Shown here: one piece after another, positions 9,457 to 19,353 of the stretch
Layout: each line of letters begins with the position of its first letter
Numbering within the stretch: position 1 is the stretch's first letter
From: Denitrovibrio acetiphilus DSM 12809
Lineage (GTDB): Bacteria; Chrysiogenota; Deferribacteres; Deferribacterales; Geovibrionaceae
Length of the DNA: 64,000 nt
Assembly (NCBI RefSeq): GCF_000025725.1
Contig: NC_013943.1
Location: 1,860,001 to 1,924,000, forward strand
Direction: 5' to 3'
The notes under the pieces: generated by a model
Told to the model about the DNA's origin: nothing
Databases searched by the model: none
What the model saw: the letters and a program-made list of their open reading frames with translations, nothing else
Position numbers and translations under genes: made by a program

Positions 9457-9822
9457 ATGAAAAAGATTGTAATTGCAATGCTCGTTGTATTTTCAGTTGC
9501 TCTTGTAGCTTTCGCAGCCACAAGCCCTGAGAAAGTCAACCTCGCAGAACAATGGGGCCTTGATACAAAGAAACCGGCTGTTGAGTTCCCACACGCATTC
9601 CACCAGACTAAAAATGAGTGCATAGAATGCCACATGACAGCTGAAGGCGGAGCCCTTAAATCAATTAAAACTGGTAAAGAATTCAACCCTAAAGCTCTCG
9701 TAGCTTCCGGTGACATCAAAAAAGGTAAAACTAAAAATCCTGCTCACGATGAATTCTGCTGGGAATGCCACAAAGCGAAAAAAGTTCCAAAAGGAAAATC
9801 CTGCAGCACTTGCCACAAGTAA
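9457..9822 (+). CDS. Small periplasmic triheme c-type cytochrome (cytochrome c7-like)
   Basis: A 121-residue exported cytochrome. Residues 1-20 form a signal peptide ending AFA. The mature part holds three CXXCH haem sites (CIECH, CWECH, CSTCH) plus extra histidines (FPHAFH, NPAHDEF) that can serve as distal ligands. Size and layout fit the cytochrome c3/c7 group of soluble periplasmic electron shuttles, such as the PpcA type. It has its own near-consensus promoter and terminator, consistent with an abundant protein. It could carry electrons between the quinol-oxidising complexes and the multiheme conduit encoded at 20-26 kb; that partnership is an inference. Confidence 0.9.
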   Translation: MKKIVIAMLVVFSVALVAFAATSPEKVNLAEQWGLDTKKPAVEFPHAFHQTKNECIECHMTAEGGALKSIKTGKEFNPKALVASGDIKKGKTKNPAHDEFCWECHKAKKVPKGKSCSTCHK

Positions 9823-9848
9823 GACTGTAGTTATTTATGAAAAAAATA

Positions 9849-9876
9849 ACCCGTTCATCCTTGAGCGGGTTTTTTT
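9849..9876 (+). terminator. Rho-independent terminator after the triheme cytochrome
   Basis: ACCCGTTCA (9849-9857) pairs with TGAGCGGGT (9862-9870) with one G-T wobble, a 4-nt loop and then a run of Ts (9871-9876). It lies 27 bp after the cytochrome stop and before the convergent PilZ gene. Confidence 0.9.
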
Positions 9877-9890
9877 ATGTCTGAAGATAA

Positions 9891-10316
9891 TCAGAATGAT
9901 GTCTTAGCAAGCTTATCAAGCTTTCGTTTGTCACCATCATTGATATCAAAAAACTCAATTCCGGCTCTTTTCTCTGTAGCCCAGACAACCTTACCAAGCA
10001 AAGGCTTATTAACAAACTCATCATTGATGACACCGAGCATAGCGCAATCCATGCATTTAACTTTCTTCAGGTTGTTTTTAGAATTAATCATCAGCACTTT
10101 ACCTGCAAGAAGTCTGTCAGGATGACTGATACAAAGACCTCCGCTGCTGATATCATAAGTGCGTATAGAAAAACAGTCACCATATGTAAAGGTCTTATCA
10201 CCTTTCTTATAATTAACAAGAATAGTTGCGCATAGCTTTACGGCAAGTGAACCTCTGGGGAATTTACGTTTTATACTTGCTTTCAGACCTGACTTTTTCA
10301 TCAATTTTTTGAACAT
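9891..10316 (-). CDS. PilZ-domain protein (probable cyclic-di-GMP receptor)
   Basis: A 141-residue protein rich in lysine at its N-terminus. The PilZ signature is recognisable: an arginine-containing stretch (KRKFPRGSLAVK) followed some 35 residues later by YDISSGGLCI, the D/N-x-S-x-x-G motif that contacts cyclic-di-GMP. The canonical RxxxR is not clean here, so binding is likely but not certain. The start is supported by AAAGG, with a TATAAT box just upstream on the same strand. An HD-GYP phosphodiesterase candidate (15409) and a GGDEF-like protein (56009) in the window could belong to the same signalling network. Confidence 0.8.
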   Translation of the reverse strand: MFKKLMKKSGLKASIKRKFPRGSLAVKLCATILVNYKKGDKTFTYGDCFSIRTYDISSGGLCISHPDRLLAGKVLMINSKNNLKKVKCMDCAMLGVINDEFVNKPLLGKVVWATEKRAGIEFFDINDGDKRKLDKLAKTSF

Positions 10317-10395
10317 AAAAAATACCTTTGTATATTATATGAAACAACATACAAAAATATAAAAGCAATTTCAATACATAAAAATGACAAAAAAA

Positions 10396-10869
10396 CTACG
10401 ATTTACGAATAAGCTCCAGCTGCGCTTCAACGGCAGGTTCATAAACCCACTCCTGAGCTTTTTCCAGCCATTCAGCAGCCTTCTCTATCATCTCTCTTTT
10501 TTTCTCTTTATCTTTTTCGCTGTCTGCCTTCTCTAAAAGTTTCTTAGAATTATCCAGAAGGTAATAGATCATATATCTGATCTGTTTTACTTTATCCAGC
10601 TTAAGGGCAATTCTGAATCCGAATATTGTAGCGATAACATATGGAAGCCATATGTACCACTTAAAGGGGATAGAAAGTAGATAAACTGTAGCAACAACAA
10701 CAACTGCAAATGAAAGAGCAACCATCAGACCAGGAACTCCTACATAGAATACAGGTTCTGTTTCCCCGCTACTATTGGTAGTCAGTTTCATAGATTTAAA
10801 AATCGTCTGATTTTTATATTTTTTCTCATAAAATTTATGCGTTTTTATGAATTCTTCCAGTATTTGCAT
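10396..10869 (-). CDS. Membrane protein with a charged C-terminal helix, unknown function
   Basis: I do not recognise the family. With the start at 10869 (MQILEEFIK, preceded by GTAGGT) it has 157 residues. There is a polar N-terminus, two adjacent membrane helices (about residues 48-95, including [12 protein letters not shown] and [12 protein letters not shown]), and a long charged helical tail rich in K and E (about 100-157). It is divergent from the chemoreceptor gene, with a 136-bp spacer between their starts. Function unknown. Confidence 0.7.
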   Translation of the reverse strand: MQILEEFIKTHKFYEKKYKNQTIFKSMKLTTNSSGETEPVFYVGVPGLMVALSFAVVVVATVYLLSIPFKWYIWLPYVIATIFGFRIALKLDKVKQIRYMIYYLLDNSKKLLEKADSEKDKEKKREMIEKAAEWLEKAQEWVYEPAVEAQLELIRKS

Positions 10870-11005
10870 TGTTTTACCTACTTCTTTTTTTATTTTTCCA
10901 GAGCTACGACACATTGTTAACAATTTTCAAACAACGTTTATATCCAGTGACATTAATTATAAAATAGTATACAATATTTGTAAACATATAGGTTCGGGGT
11001 TATAT

Positions 11006-13030
11006 ATGAATATTAAAGTTAAGCTGATCATGTCTTACCTTCTCGTTACGTGCTTTATCATTGTATTATCATTAACTTTCATGATTTCCAGTAAGCGAGT
11101 TACAGGGTATGTAAACGTAGTAATGAACGACATGCTCGCAGATAGAGAAGTAGCGAATACTGTTAACAGTGAGTTTAAGAACATAGTCATAGCCATAAAA
11201 AGTGCAAGAGTGACTACTGACCTTAAGGAGATTGATTCATTTCAGAAAAGTATACAAAGCAACTTCACAAAAATCGACAAGGCTTTAAGCCGAAAACCTA
11301 ATGACGAGAATTTTCGGAAAGTATCTGAAAAGAGTGAGCATCTCAAGGTACTCGCAGAAAGTTTTCTTAAGCAAAAATCAGAATATATCAAAACAAATGA
11401 TGACATGCTTATTCTCTTTGATGACATGGATTCACTTTTCAGAAAACAAAAAGGCTATATCTTTGTCAGTATGATGGCACTTGAGAAATTTGGTGACAAA
11501 TACAAAAACACACTTAACTTTCTTCATAAAATGATGGAAGACCCGCTTGAAATAAAAGTCTATATATCAGAAATAGTCAACGCAAAAGACGCAATAGATG
11601 CTGAGGATGGTGTTTTCACTCTGGTAAATTACGCAAAAAAACTGACGGAAAAAGCACAGACGATACTTGATGGAGGCTCCTACAAAGGCGACTATATCGT
11701 AGCAATGAAAAATGATGAAGTGCGCGAAAGAATGACAATGCTTCTAGGCGTCACTAAGACGATGATAGACTCTTCTGCCAGACTTCAGAACATCAGATTG
11801 CAAACTATAGATATGGAGAAAAATCTTGTAAAACAGATAAATGTACTGGAAAAAGACGTTGTTGAGACTGAGGCAGAGCTGAAATCACTCACCAAAACTG
11901 CAAAGGAACATATGGACAACGGAGTAAAAACTATTTACTCTATATCCGCAAAAGTAATGACCTCTACTATCATTATGCTTGTTGTAGTGCTGGTACTCGC
12001 AGTGATTATAGGTATTTACAGTGCTTCACAGATTACGAAACCACTACGCAAAATAATGAATGTTGCTGAAAATATTAAAAACGGAAACCTGATGTGCGGT
12101 GATGTTAAGCATGAATCAAATGATGAGTTTGGCGCACTGACAAATTCCATAAACACAATGCAGCAGTCACTATGCGACTTGGTGGTAAACGTAACTACCA
12201 GCACAAACTATCTTAGTCAGACAAGTGACCAGTCTGCGGAGCTTATGCACAAGATGCACGAAAACCTCAATGACACTAATCTGGAAATGGCTGCCGCCGC
12301 ATCTGCTGCGGAAGAACTTTCATCTTCCACTGTTCGCATAATTGAATCAGTGCAAATTGGAATAAAAGAGGTACAGACTGCCAAAGAGAAAGTTGTTGAA
12401 GGCAACCTCGGGCTTCAGACATCGATAAGCCAGGTCAGCAGCGTCGCAAGCAACCTTGCCGGTGTTGCAGACAGCCTTGCAGAGCTGAAAACTGCCTCAC
12501 AAGGGATAACAAACATCGTCAGCATCATTGTAGACATTGCAGAACAGACTAACCTGCTTGCACTGAACGCTGCAATAGAAGCAGCCAGAGCCGGAGAAGC
12601 AGGAAGAGGGTTTGCTGTGGTTGCAGACGAAGTGCGCAAGCTTGCCGAAAAAACAGGAACATCAACTCAGGAGATATCCAGCATGGTAGGCTCCATACAG
12701 AGCAATGTTCAAGGTGTTGTGGATATAGTGCATACAGGCATTGACGAAGTTGAGTCCAGCTCAAAATCTATCACAGAAGTTGGAGAAAACTTTGAAGAGG
12801 TTGTACGTCAGATGGAATCAGCAGCTAAATCTGTTGAGCCTATCCTGAACATCATTGAACAGCAGAGCGAGGCTATAGCAAACATCACAACCACTGTGAC
12901 AAATGTAAGCATCTCCTCTGAAGACAATAAAAAGATTGTGGATGAAGTCAGTCAGTTCTCAGAAAAACTCGCTGAACTCTCCCACGAACTTCAGGAACAA
13001 ATATCACATTTTAAAACTAACCAATGCTAG
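11006..13030 (+). CDS. Methyl-accepting chemotaxis protein
   Basis: A 674-residue transmembrane chemoreceptor. TM1 is about residues 6-28, and the periplasmic sensing region (about 29-315) is long and mostly helical. TM2 is about 316-338, then a HAMP linker, then the cytoplasmic signalling domain whose hairpin tip contains [20 protein letters not shown] and [18 protein letters not shown]. The longer frame from 10847 would add 53 unlikely residues through the promoter of the divergent gene; GGGG precedes 11006. The ligand is not deducible. The stop overlaps the next gene (ATGCTAG), which links it to an orphan ABC ATPase. Confidence 0.95.
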   Translation: MNIKVKLIMSYLLVTCFIIVLSLTFMISSKRVTGYVNVVMNDMLADREVANTVNSEFKNIVIAIKSARVTTDLKEIDSFQKSIQSNFTKIDKALSRKPNDENFRKVSEKSEHLKVLAESFLKQKSEYIKTNDDMLILFDDMDSLFRKQKGYIFVSMMALEKFGDKYKNTLNFLHKMMEDPLEIKVYISEIVNAKDAIDAEDGVFTLVNYAKKLTEKAQTILDGGSYKGDYIVAMKNDEVRERMTMLLGVTKTMIDSSARLQNIRLQTIDMEKNLVKQINVLEKDVVETEAELKSLTKTAKEHMDNGVKTIYSISAKVMTSTIIMLVVVLVLAVIIGIYSASQITKPLRKIMNVAENIKNGNLMCGDVKHESNDEFGALTNSINTMQQSLCDLVVNVTTSTNYLSQTSDQSAELMHKMHENLNDTNLEMAAAASAAEELSSSTVRIIESVQIGIKEVQTAKEKVVEGNLGLQTSISQVSSVASNLAGVADSLAELKTASQGITNIVSIIVDIAEQTNLLALNAAIEAARAGEAGRGFAVVADEVRKLAEKTGTSTQEISSMVGSIQSNVQGVVDIVHTGIDEVESSSKSITEVGENFEEVVRQMESAAKSVEPILNIIEQQSEAIANITTTVTNVSISSEDNKKIVDEVSQFSEKLAELSHELQEQISHFKTNQC

Positions 13031-13800
13031 AAAATATACTTGAACTAAAGAATATTAAAAAAACATACAAAGCCTTCGAAGGAATATTTAAAGGCTCTTC
13101 AACTATCATCAACGCTGTGGATAACGTCTCTGTCGAAATACTGAAGGGACGATCACTTGGCATTGTCGGTGAATCCGGCAGCGGCAAAACTACTGTTGCT
13201 AAAATTATCTCAGACATAATAAAGCCGGACGAAGGCAATGTCCTCTTTCACGGAAAAAACATTAATGGTCTGGGGAAGAATTATATGAACTACAGGCGAA
13301 ATGTTCAGGTTGTTTTTCAGGATCCCTACCTCAGCCTGAACCCCAAGCTTACTATTTTTTCTGCTATGAAAGACGCTCTGAAAACTCACGGCATGAAGGG
13401 TAACCTCAGAAAAATCTGCGGTGACTATATGGAACTTGTAGGTCTGAAACGGGAACACCTAGACAGATATCCGCATGAGTTTTCAGGCGGTCAGAGACAG
13501 CGTATATCAATAGCACGGGCGCTCTCGCTAGAGCCGGAGATAATCATAGCTGACGAACCTGTCAGTTCACTCGATGTATCCGTTCAGGCGCAAATACTGA
13601 ACCTTATGAAAAAATTAAAACTTGAAAAAGGAGTCACTTTTATTCTAATATCCCATGACCTTGCTGTTGTATCTTATTTGTGCGATGATGTAATGGTCAT
13701 GCATAACGGCAGGATGGTTGAGTACGGCACTGTCAATGAAGTGCTGGAAAAACCGGAAAAAGAATATACCAGAAAGCTGCTTGCGGCTTCCGGCGGGTGA
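13024..13800 (+). CDS. ABC transporter ATP-binding protein, oligopeptide/dipeptide (OppF/DppF) type, orphan
   Basis: A 258-residue ATPase with Walker [11 protein letters not shown]-loop [12 protein letters not shown], signature SGGQRQR, Walker B IIADEP and the switch HDLAVV. The Q-loop segment and the N-terminal extension before [10 protein letters not shown] are typical of the second ATPase of peptide/nickel importers. No permease, binding protein or partner ATPase is nearby. It overlaps the chemoreceptor stop by 7 bp and has no clear ribosome site, so it seems to be translated by coupling. The next gene, cysS, begins at its stop. Its transport partners must lie elsewhere, or it has another role. 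Confidence 0.9.
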   Translation: MLENILELKNIKKTYKAFEGIFKGSSTIINAVDNVSVEILKGRSLGIVGESGSGKTTVAKIISDIIKPDEGNVLFHGKNINGLGKNYMNYRRNVQVVFQDPYLSLNPKLTIFSAMKDALKTHGMKGNLRKICGDYMELVGLKREHLDRYPHEFSGGQRQRISIARALSLEPEIIIADEPVSSLDVSVQAQILNLMKKLKLEKGVTFILISHDLAVVSYLCDDVMVMHNGRMVEYGTVNEVLEKPEKEYTRKLLAASGG

Positions 13801-13805
13801 TATAC

Positions 13806-15245
13806 ATGCTTAAAGTTTTTAATACACTTTCCAACAAAAAAGAAGAATTTCAGCCTTTGCAAAAGGATAATGTGAAAATATATGTTTGTGGTGTAACAGT
13901 TTACGACCTCTGTCACATAGGTCATGCACGCAGCTCCGGTGTCTTCGATGTTATACGCAGGTACCTAATGTTTAAGGGGTACAATGTCACTTTTGTCAAA
14001 AATTTCACCGATATTGATGACAAAATCATAAAAAGAAGCAATGAAAAACAGATGGACTGGCGCGAACTTGCTGCAAACTTTATAGCTGAGCACGATGCTG
14101 ATATGGACAGCCTCAATATCCTGCGCCCCGACCACACACCGAAAGCGACAGACTACATAAAACAAATGATTCAGATGTGTGAAACTCTTATTGAGAAGGG
14201 ATTTGCATATGAATCAAACGGCGACATATATTACCGTGTGCAAAAATTTGAAGAGTACGGAAAACTATCTCACAGAAAGCTGGAAGATATGATGGCAGGA
14301 GCCCGAATTGAAGTCAGCGTAAAGAAAGAAAACCCTTACGATTTTGTCCTGTGGAAAGCATCAAAACCCGGTGAACCAAGCTGGGAAAGCCCATGGGGAC
14401 AAGGTCGCCCAGGATGGCACATTGAGTGCAGCGTTATGAGCGAAGACCTTCTCGGACTCCCTTTTGACATACACGGCGGCGGAAAAGACCTCGTATTTCC
14501 TCATCATGAAAATGAAATCGCCCAGTCCGAGGCAGCATGTGGGTGCATGTTCTCTAAATACTGGATACATAATGGATTTGTTAACGTCAATCAGGAAAAA
14601 ATGTCAAAATCTCTCGGCAACTTTTTTACTATAAGAGATGTCCTCAAAGAATTTGATGCTGAGATAGTTAGATATTTCCTCATGACTACACACTACAGAA
14701 GCGCTCTCGACTTTTCTCAGGATCATCTGCTTGAAGCCGAAAAATCCCTCAACCGCATTTATACAATGCTTGACGAAATAAGCAGATTTAACGCCGGTAA
14801 AAAAGGCGTGGATATCACAAAAGAAGCAGAAAAGATGAAAGAAACCTTTATGGATAAATTCCAAACAGCCATGGATGACGACTTCAACACACCTGAAGCC
14901 CTAGCTGCCATGTTTGAAGTCATAAGGGAAACAAACAGGCTGCTAGGCTCAAAACCCAACAAAATCAGTTTCCCGGCATTACAGGAGGCTGTTCAGGACG
15001 TATTCAAGGTGATACTTGATGTTCTCGGAATAGTAAAATACACACCAGAGAAATGGTTCCGCATAAACCTGTCTATTTCTGAAGAGGAACTTAGACAGAA
15101 GATTCAGGACAGAGCAGATGCCAAAAAAGATAAGAATTTTGAACTGGCAGACAGCATCAGACAGGAATTAAAACAACAGGGAATTGAGCTTCTGGACACT
15201 ATAGACGGCACAATCTACCGTGCAGTAAAAATTAGAAACCTTTAA
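13806..15245 (+). CDS. cysS: Cysteinyl-tRNA synthetase
   Basis: Charges tRNA-Cys. There are 479 residues from the ATG at 13806; a GTG three codons earlier overlaps the previous stop and is the alternative. Zinc-binding and active-site landmarks are [16 protein letters not shown] near residue 28, [21 protein letters not shown] and [11 protein letters not shown]. The C-terminal anticodon-binding part contains the [17 protein letters not shown] motif usual for CysS. GGGTGA lies upstream of the chosen start. It ends a chain with the chemoreceptor and the ABC ATPase. Confidence 0.97.
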   Translation: MLKVFNTLSNKKEEFQPLQKDNVKIYVCGVTVYDLCHIGHARSSGVFDVIRRYLMFKGYNVTFVKNFTDIDDKIIKRSNEKQMDWRELAANFIAEHDADMDSLNILRPDHTPKATDYIKQMIQMCETLIEKGFAYESNGDIYYRVQKFEEYGKLSHRKLEDMMAGARIEVSVKKENPYDFVLWKASKPGEPSWESPWGQGRPGWHIECSVMSEDLLGLPFDIHGGGKDLVFPHHENEIAQSEAACGCMFSKYWIHNGFVNVNQEKMSKSLGNFFTIRDVLKEFDAEIVRYFLMTTHYRSALDFSQDHLLEAEKSLNRIYTMLDEISRFNAGKKGVDITKEAEKMKETFMDKFQTAMDDDFNTPEALAAMFEVIRETNRLLGSKPNKISFPALQEAVQDVFKVILDVLGIVKYTPEKWFRINLSISEEELRQKIQDRADAKKDKNFELADSIRQELKQQGIELLDTIDGTIYRAVKIRNL

Positions 15246-15260
15246 CTTACTATAAGAAAA

Positions 15261-15280
15261 GGCAGGCTTCAAAACCTGCC
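15261..15280. terminator. Hairpin between convergent cysS and HD-GYP genes
   Basis: GGCAGG (15261-15266) and CCTGCC (15275-15280) form a 6-bp stem with an 8-nt loop. Read on the minus strand it is followed by TTTTCTT, so it can end transcription from the HD-GYP side. On the plus side the tail is only CTCTCCTT. Confidence 0.6.
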
Positions 15281-15408
15281 CTCTCCTTAACCTTTAAAAC
15301 CTACAGGGGATATATAAAGGACACGAAGTCCCACGATAGTCTTATTTATACGACTAAGATAAGTGACCGACAAAATAGTTCAACACAAAATAAGTTTTTT
15401 TATCATTA

Positions 15409-16623
15409 TCATGTGATTTTATTCAAATTATCTATATAAGAATAGACTTCATCAGGTACAGAGACTGACTCAGGATTGATCGGTGCTAAAATTTTTCTTT
15501 TAACCACAGTCTTTATAGACAAATCAACCACTTTGACAGGCAGCCTCCTGCCCTTTTTGTTCATAAAAACAAGCACAAGCGGCTCAGTTGGTTTGTTGAT
15601 ATTAGTTTTACCAACAATGCCAAGCTCATGCGTATTCATAAGAACAAGAGTTCCTACCGGATATATACCGATATTCATTATAAAAAATTCAAAAACTTTT
15701 TTATTGATATACGAATCAGCCCATTTGAACATAAGCTTGAGTGCTGACGGGGGTTCCATACCTTTATGGTAAACTCTGTCGCTTGTGATAGCGTCATAGA
15801 TGTCAACCACAGCTCCGATCTTACCTTCTATACTGATATCTTTATCCCGAAGTCTGTTCGGATAACCCGAGCCGTCATATCGCTCATGATGTTCGTAAGC
15901 AAGACGGAGTATATCGTCAGCAACGGCTTCTTTCCTCAGAAAATCATAACCGTACTGAACATGATTTCTCATCATAGAAAATTCTTCATCAGTCAGTTTC
16001 CCCGGTTTGTTCAGTATATCTTTAGGTACAAGCATTTTTCCTACATCGTGCAGAAGCCCGGCACAGGCTATACGCTCAACTTCATTACTGTCCATACCGA
16101 GGTGAGATGCCAGCCCGGCAGAATAGATACTTACATTCATTGAGTGCTGAAAAGTATAGTCGTCATACTGCCGCAACTTGGTTACGCTGGCAAGAACCCC
16201 TTTATTTCTGCGTGTAATCTGTGCAATATTCGCCGCAATACTTTTGACAGCACAGTTATTAAACATTTTTCCAGCTCGTATATCTTCGAACACGCATTTT
16301 GTCATTTTAACAGATTCAGTATAGACTTCAGATGCTTTTGAAAAATCTTCAATATCAATCAGATTAACGGACGCAGCTTCAGCCGCTTCATCTATGATGT
16401 CCTTTGTAGGGGTTTCTAAAATTTGTGAGACCTTAATTTCTTCGGGAGTGACTTCGTCAATATAAACAAATTCAATATTACTTGACATTATTCTGTCTAT
16501 GACTGACTTGTCTTTGACAATAAACTTATGCTTAAAAAAACTGGTCTCGAACCAGCTCTTGTCAAGCCTTAGTATTTTGTCCCCGACTTTAAGATCCTTT
16601 ACCGCAATCTTTTTCATACACAT
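15409..16623 (-). CDS. HD-GYP domain protein (probable cyclic-di-GMP phosphodiesterase)
   Basis: A 404-residue cytoplasmic protein. An N-terminal region of about 150 residues (starting MCMKKIAVKDLKVGDKIL, the DUF3391-like start seen in many such proteins) precedes the HD-GYP domain. That domain shows QHSMNVSIYSAGLA, the metal-binding HDVGK, then HHERYDGSGYP with the GYP signature, and DIYDAITSDRVYHKG. A C-terminal extension of about 100 residues follows. The intact HD and GYP residues suggest active cyclic-di-GMP hydrolysis. It lies 40 bp after the second GntR gene on the same strand, so the three may be co-transcribed. Confidence 0.9.
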   Translation of the reverse strand: MCMKKIAVKDLKVGDKILRLDKSWFETSFFKHKFIVKDKSVIDRIMSSNIEFVYIDEVTPEEIKVSQILETPTKDIIDEAAEAASVNLIDIEDFSKASEVYTESVKMTKCVFEDIRAGKMFNNCAVKSIAANIAQITRRNKGVLASVTKLRQYDDYTFQHSMNVSIYSAGLASHLGMDSNEVERIACAGLLHDVGKMLVPKDILNKPGKLTDEEFSMMRNHVQYGYDFLRKEAVADDILRLAYEHHERYDGSGYPNRLRDKDISIEGKIGAVVDIYDAITSDRVYHKGMEPPSALKLMFKWADSYINKKVFEFFIMNIGIYPVGTLVLMNTHELGIVGKTNINKPTEPLVLVFMNKKGRRLPVKVVDLSIKTVVKRKILAPINPESVSVPDEVYSYIDNLNKIT

Positions 16624-16663
16624 CGTTGCAGCAGGATAAGAGACAAGTTACGGCACACGAGGA

Positions 16664-17338
16664 TTAAATCTGTGTCAACACTTCCTCAAACTGAACTCTT
16701 ATAAACTGCCATCCATTGTAGACATGCGTTTCAACGATTTTTTCCACGGAATCGCTGTCTTTTTTCTCAAAGGCTTTGATGAGCTCAAGGTGCTCTTCAT
16801 TGACTTTCTTTGTCCTGCCCTCAGTTGTAAATGAATAAACAGTAGCCCGTTTGAACTGCTGCTGCAATCCGTCAAGCATTCTTATCAGCCTGTCGTTATT
16901 ACATTTGTATATGAAAATGTTGTGAAAATCGTAATTCCAGTTGATCATCTGGGTAACACCCTTAGCAGACCCAGCCTCCATCTTTGCAGCAAGCTCTTTA
17001 AGTCTGTCAATATCGCTCTTTTCAAGATTGTCCACAGCCAGCCTTGAAGCAAGGGGTTCCAGCTTCATTTTTATTATGAATATATCGTCAATATCTTTAC
17101 GGGTAAGGGTCGTCACCACTGCGCCCCTGCGCGGTATGATGTCAATAAAACCTTCCATCTCTAAAAGTCTGAGCGCTTCTCTTATCGGTGTTCTGGAGAT
17201 ACCAAGCATCTCCGAGAGTTTTGGCTCAACAAGCCGCTCTCCAGGCTTGATAATACCTTTTATTATGTTATTTCGTATGGTATGAGCAATCTTCTCACTC
17301 AACGGAGTATTGTCTATATTTATATCTCTAACAGCCAT
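16664..17338 (-). CDS. GntR-family regulator with FCD domain (second of a tandem pair)
   Basis: A 224-residue repressor-type protein. The N-terminal winged helix has LSEMLGISRTPIREALRLLE and EGFIDIIPRRGAVV, and the C-terminal all-helical FCD ligand-binding domain carries histidines likely to bind a metal. FCD members commonly sense small organic acids. The start at 17338 is chosen over 17389 because AGGAG lies upstream of it and MAVRDINIDNTPLSEK aligns with the paralogue. The two genes are 14 bp apart and similar throughout, evidently a tandem duplication. Confidence 0.93.
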   Translation of the reverse strand: MAVRDINIDNTPLSEKIAHTIRNNIIKGIIKPGERLVEPKLSEMLGISRTPIREALRLLEMEGFIDIIPRRGAVVTTLTRKDIDDIFIIKMKLEPLASRLAVDNLEKSDIDRLKELAAKMEAGSAKGVTQMINWNYDFHNIFIYKCNNDRLIRMLDGLQQQFKRATVYSFTTEGRTKKVNEEHLELIKAFEKKDSDSVEKIVETHVYNGWQFIRVQFEEVLTQI

Positions 17339-17352
17339 TATAAGCGCTCCTG

Positions 17353-18027
17353 TCAGTTGCCTTTGATTCTTTCTTTCAAATATTCCCATCCGCTGATGAT
17401 ATGATCCCTGACCGAACGTTCGGCAAGATCAGGATCTTTTGAAACAAAAGCATCGATTATCTTTTTATGTTCCACAACAGCAGTGGCTGCACGCCCTGCG
17501 TCAGAAACCAGCATCGACTTGAGACGCTGAAAGTTTTTGGAAAGACCGTCCAGAATATCCACAAGCTTTTCATTATCTGATGCCGATATAAAAGTATTAT
17601 GGAAATCAATATTGTCTTTCAGATATTCATCTGTTACATGCGGATTCTGTTCTGCATAGTTTTTGAACTGTTTATTTATATTTATAAGATTCTCGATCTG
17701 ATTTTCTGTGAGGTGCAGAACAGCCTGTCTTGCTGCCAGCCCTTCCAGATTCGCTTTAATGGCGTAAAGGTCGTCAATATCTTTAATGGTTAGCTCTTTG
17801 ACAACAGCACCTCTTCTGGGCACTATCTCAATAAAGCCTTCCGACTCAAGCTGTCGCAGAGCTTCACGGATAGGCGTTCTTGAGATACCTAAGTTTTTGG
17901 CAAGCTTAGGCTCCACCAGACGTTCGCCATTCTTATATATTCCTTTAATTATATCAGATCTAATCTTATCGGCTATCTTTTCTCTGAGCGGTTTGCTCTC
18001 TATAAAAACTTCCTGGTTCACAAACAC
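17353..18027 (-). CDS. GntR-family regulator with FCD domain (first of a tandem pair)
   Basis: A 224-residue paralogue of the following gene, with the same arrangement: winged helix (LAKNLGISRTPIREALRQLE, EGFIEIVPRRGAVV), then an FCD effector domain. The two share the LREKIA / LSEKIA start and the same overall length, so they could form homo- or hetero-dimers. Its promoter region holds palindromes TGTATACA and GTATAC-T-GTATAC, good candidates for autoregulation. An identical TGTATACA lies in front of the citrate synthase gene at 37124. Confidence 0.93.
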   Translation of the reverse strand: MFVNQEVFIESKPLREKIADKIRSDIIKGIYKNGERLVEPKLAKNLGISRTPIREALRQLESEGFIEIVPRRGAVVKELTIKDIDDLYAIKANLEGLAARQAVLHLTENQIENLININKQFKNYAEQNPHVTDEYLKDNIDFHNTFISASDNEKLVDILDGLSKNFQRLKSMLVSDAGRAATAVVEHKKIIDAFVSKDPDLAERSVRDHIISGWEYLKERIKGN

Positions 18028-18032
18028 CCCTT

Positions 18033-18085
18033 TGTATACAGGTCAAAAAAATGTTCAAAATATACGTACACAGTATACTGTATAC
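18033..18085. promoter_or_regulatory. Candidate GntR operators upstream of the regulator pair
   Basis: TGTATACA (18033-18040) is a perfect palindrome 6 bp upstream of the first gntR start codon. GTATAC-T-GTATAC (18073-18085) adds two more half-matching copies, and further TATAC fragments surround them. GntR-type regulators often bind short palindromes of the TNGTNNNACNA kind. Binding here is an inference. Confidence 0.5.
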
Positions 18086-18191
18086 ATTATACATTTTTTC
18101 CAGAAATATAGCTGGTTTTTATTTCCTAGTCAATCGCAATTAGAGCAATAGTCGAAAAATAAAATGACTTTATGAAATTATTTTATGAAAA

Positions 18192-18540
18192 GTGAAAGAA
18201 GGTCTGTAAGCCGGATTCTGTTATCTTCAGTCATTTATCTAGCCATATTGTTGCCAATATGATCAAGCTGCCTACCCGCAGACCATAAAAAACGGGCAAT
18301 CTTAGTTGGTCTGCCTATTTGGCATTGCACCGGATGGGGTTTGCCTTGCCTGTGCTGTCACCAGCATCAGCGGGGGTCTCTTACACCTCCGTTTCACCCT
18401 TACCTTTAAAAGGCGGTTTGTTTTCTGTGGCACTTTCCCTGATTCACACCAGGCTGACGTTATCAGCCATCCTGCCCTGCGGTGTCCGGACTTTCCTCCC
18501 GCACATCAAGTGTGCCGGCAACTGAACGACCTTCTTTCGG
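18192..18540 (-). ncRNA. rnpB: RNase P RNA, bacterial type A
   Basis: This is the catalytic RNA of RNase P, which matures tRNA 5' ends. Read on the minus strand, GAAAGAAGGTC at the 5' end (18528-18538) pairs perfectly with GACCTTCTTTC at the 3' end (18194-18204) to form P1. The universally conserved GAGGAAAGTCCGGAC lies soon after the 5' end, and ACAGAATCCGGCTTAC is near the 3' end, with GGTGAAACGGAGGTGTAAGAG-like conserved segments between. The ends are approximate by a few bases. The gene lies 165 bp upstream of the gntR pair on the same strand. Confidence 0.97.
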
Positions 18541-18625
18541 TGACTATAATTGTCTATATAACCATAATTTACAAGTATATTTAACAGCTACTATCATAAA
18601 AAGCTGAAAAGTAGTAAAATAAAAA

Positions 18626-18988
18626 ATGCTGCAAATGAAAAGTATCGAACAAGACTTACTGGAGATGAAGGCAAATACCCTTTACAAATACGGTAAGAAA
18701 GTCGAAATTGCCGAAGAAATGTATAAGCAGAAACTTGCCCTGCTTAACAGATTGCGGGCTATGGTCGTGCGGGTGGAGTGCTCAACAGTCATCAACAGCG
18801 GACTCTGCCGGAAAAAACGACAAAACATACTTGCCGAAAGACTTAAGAACAAACTACGCAGAACGGAAAAAACTGTCGCAAAACTCGAGGAACTAAAAGA
18901 TAAATATGTAAAAGAATTCAAATTTCAGCGCGAAGCTTGCGGATTGACAGATCATTCATTTCTCGATGAATTCTATAAAAACTGCTAG
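18626..18988 (+). CDS. Small coiled-coil protein, unknown function
   Basis: A 120-residue, very basic, almost entirely helical protein. Heptad-like runs such as EIAEEMYKQKLALLNRLRAM and LRRTEKTVAKLEELKDKYVK suggest a coiled coil. There are three cysteines and the protein ends KNC. No convincing ribosome site precedes either ATG (18626 or 18635), so the start is uncertain. It is divergent from rnpB and upstream of another small gene. The length and helical heptads recall FliJ-like chaperones, but I see no specific motif and make no assignment. Confidence 0.55.
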   Translation: MLQMKSIEQDLLEMKANTLYKYGKKVEIAEEMYKQKLALLNRLRAMVVRVECSTVINSGLCRKKRQNILAERLKNKLRRTEKTVAKLEELKDKYVKEFKFQREACGLTDHSFLDEFYKNC

Positions 18989-19140
18989 AACTACCAACAC
19001 TAATACACTATTGCAACGCAGTCGCAAACCATAAGGACACTTATCTTTGCAGCTTAGATGCGCTTACAAAGACTATTCATCAGTTCAAGTATCTTGAATA
19101 ATTTCCGATTTAAACTATATAAATAATAAAGGAGGATATC

Positions 19141-19353
19141 ATGGAAATAAATATGATTCCGCCTGTCGGACCATTTAAGGTTAACCGGTCGGAAGGGGAA
19201 GAACCCAAAAGAAAAAAATATTTTCATATAAAAGGTAAAATAGAAACCGTGAGGGAAGAGAACGGCAAATATGTGATAATGGTCACCTCGGAAGAGCCGT
19301 CTTTTAAGGTTGAAGGAATTGCCGGTGAAAATGTACTCCTGTCAAGCCTTTAA
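19141..19353 (+). CDS. Small protein of 70 residues, unknown function
   Basis: A strong AAGGAGG ribosome site lies just before the ATG, which argues that this short frame is translated. The protein has a proline/glycine-rich start (MIPPVGPFKVNR), a lysine-rich middle, and a beta-rich second half (GKIETVREENGKYVIMVTSE). There is no signal peptide and no cysteine. I do not recognise it. A hairpin follows shortly after its stop. Confidence 0.6.
   Translation: MEINMIPPVGPFKVNRSEGEEPKRKKYFHIKGKIETVREENGKYVIMVTSEEPSFKVEGIAGENVLLSSL

Noticed and set aside
13797-13805. GTG start for cysS
   Set aside because: The ATG at 13806 gives the usual CysS N-terminus and has GGGTGA at the right spacing. The GTG remains possible.
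18306-18584. Plus-strand frames across 18.3-18.6 kb
   Set aside because: They lie within rnpB, whose conserved RNA segments and P1 pairing explain the sequence on the other strand.
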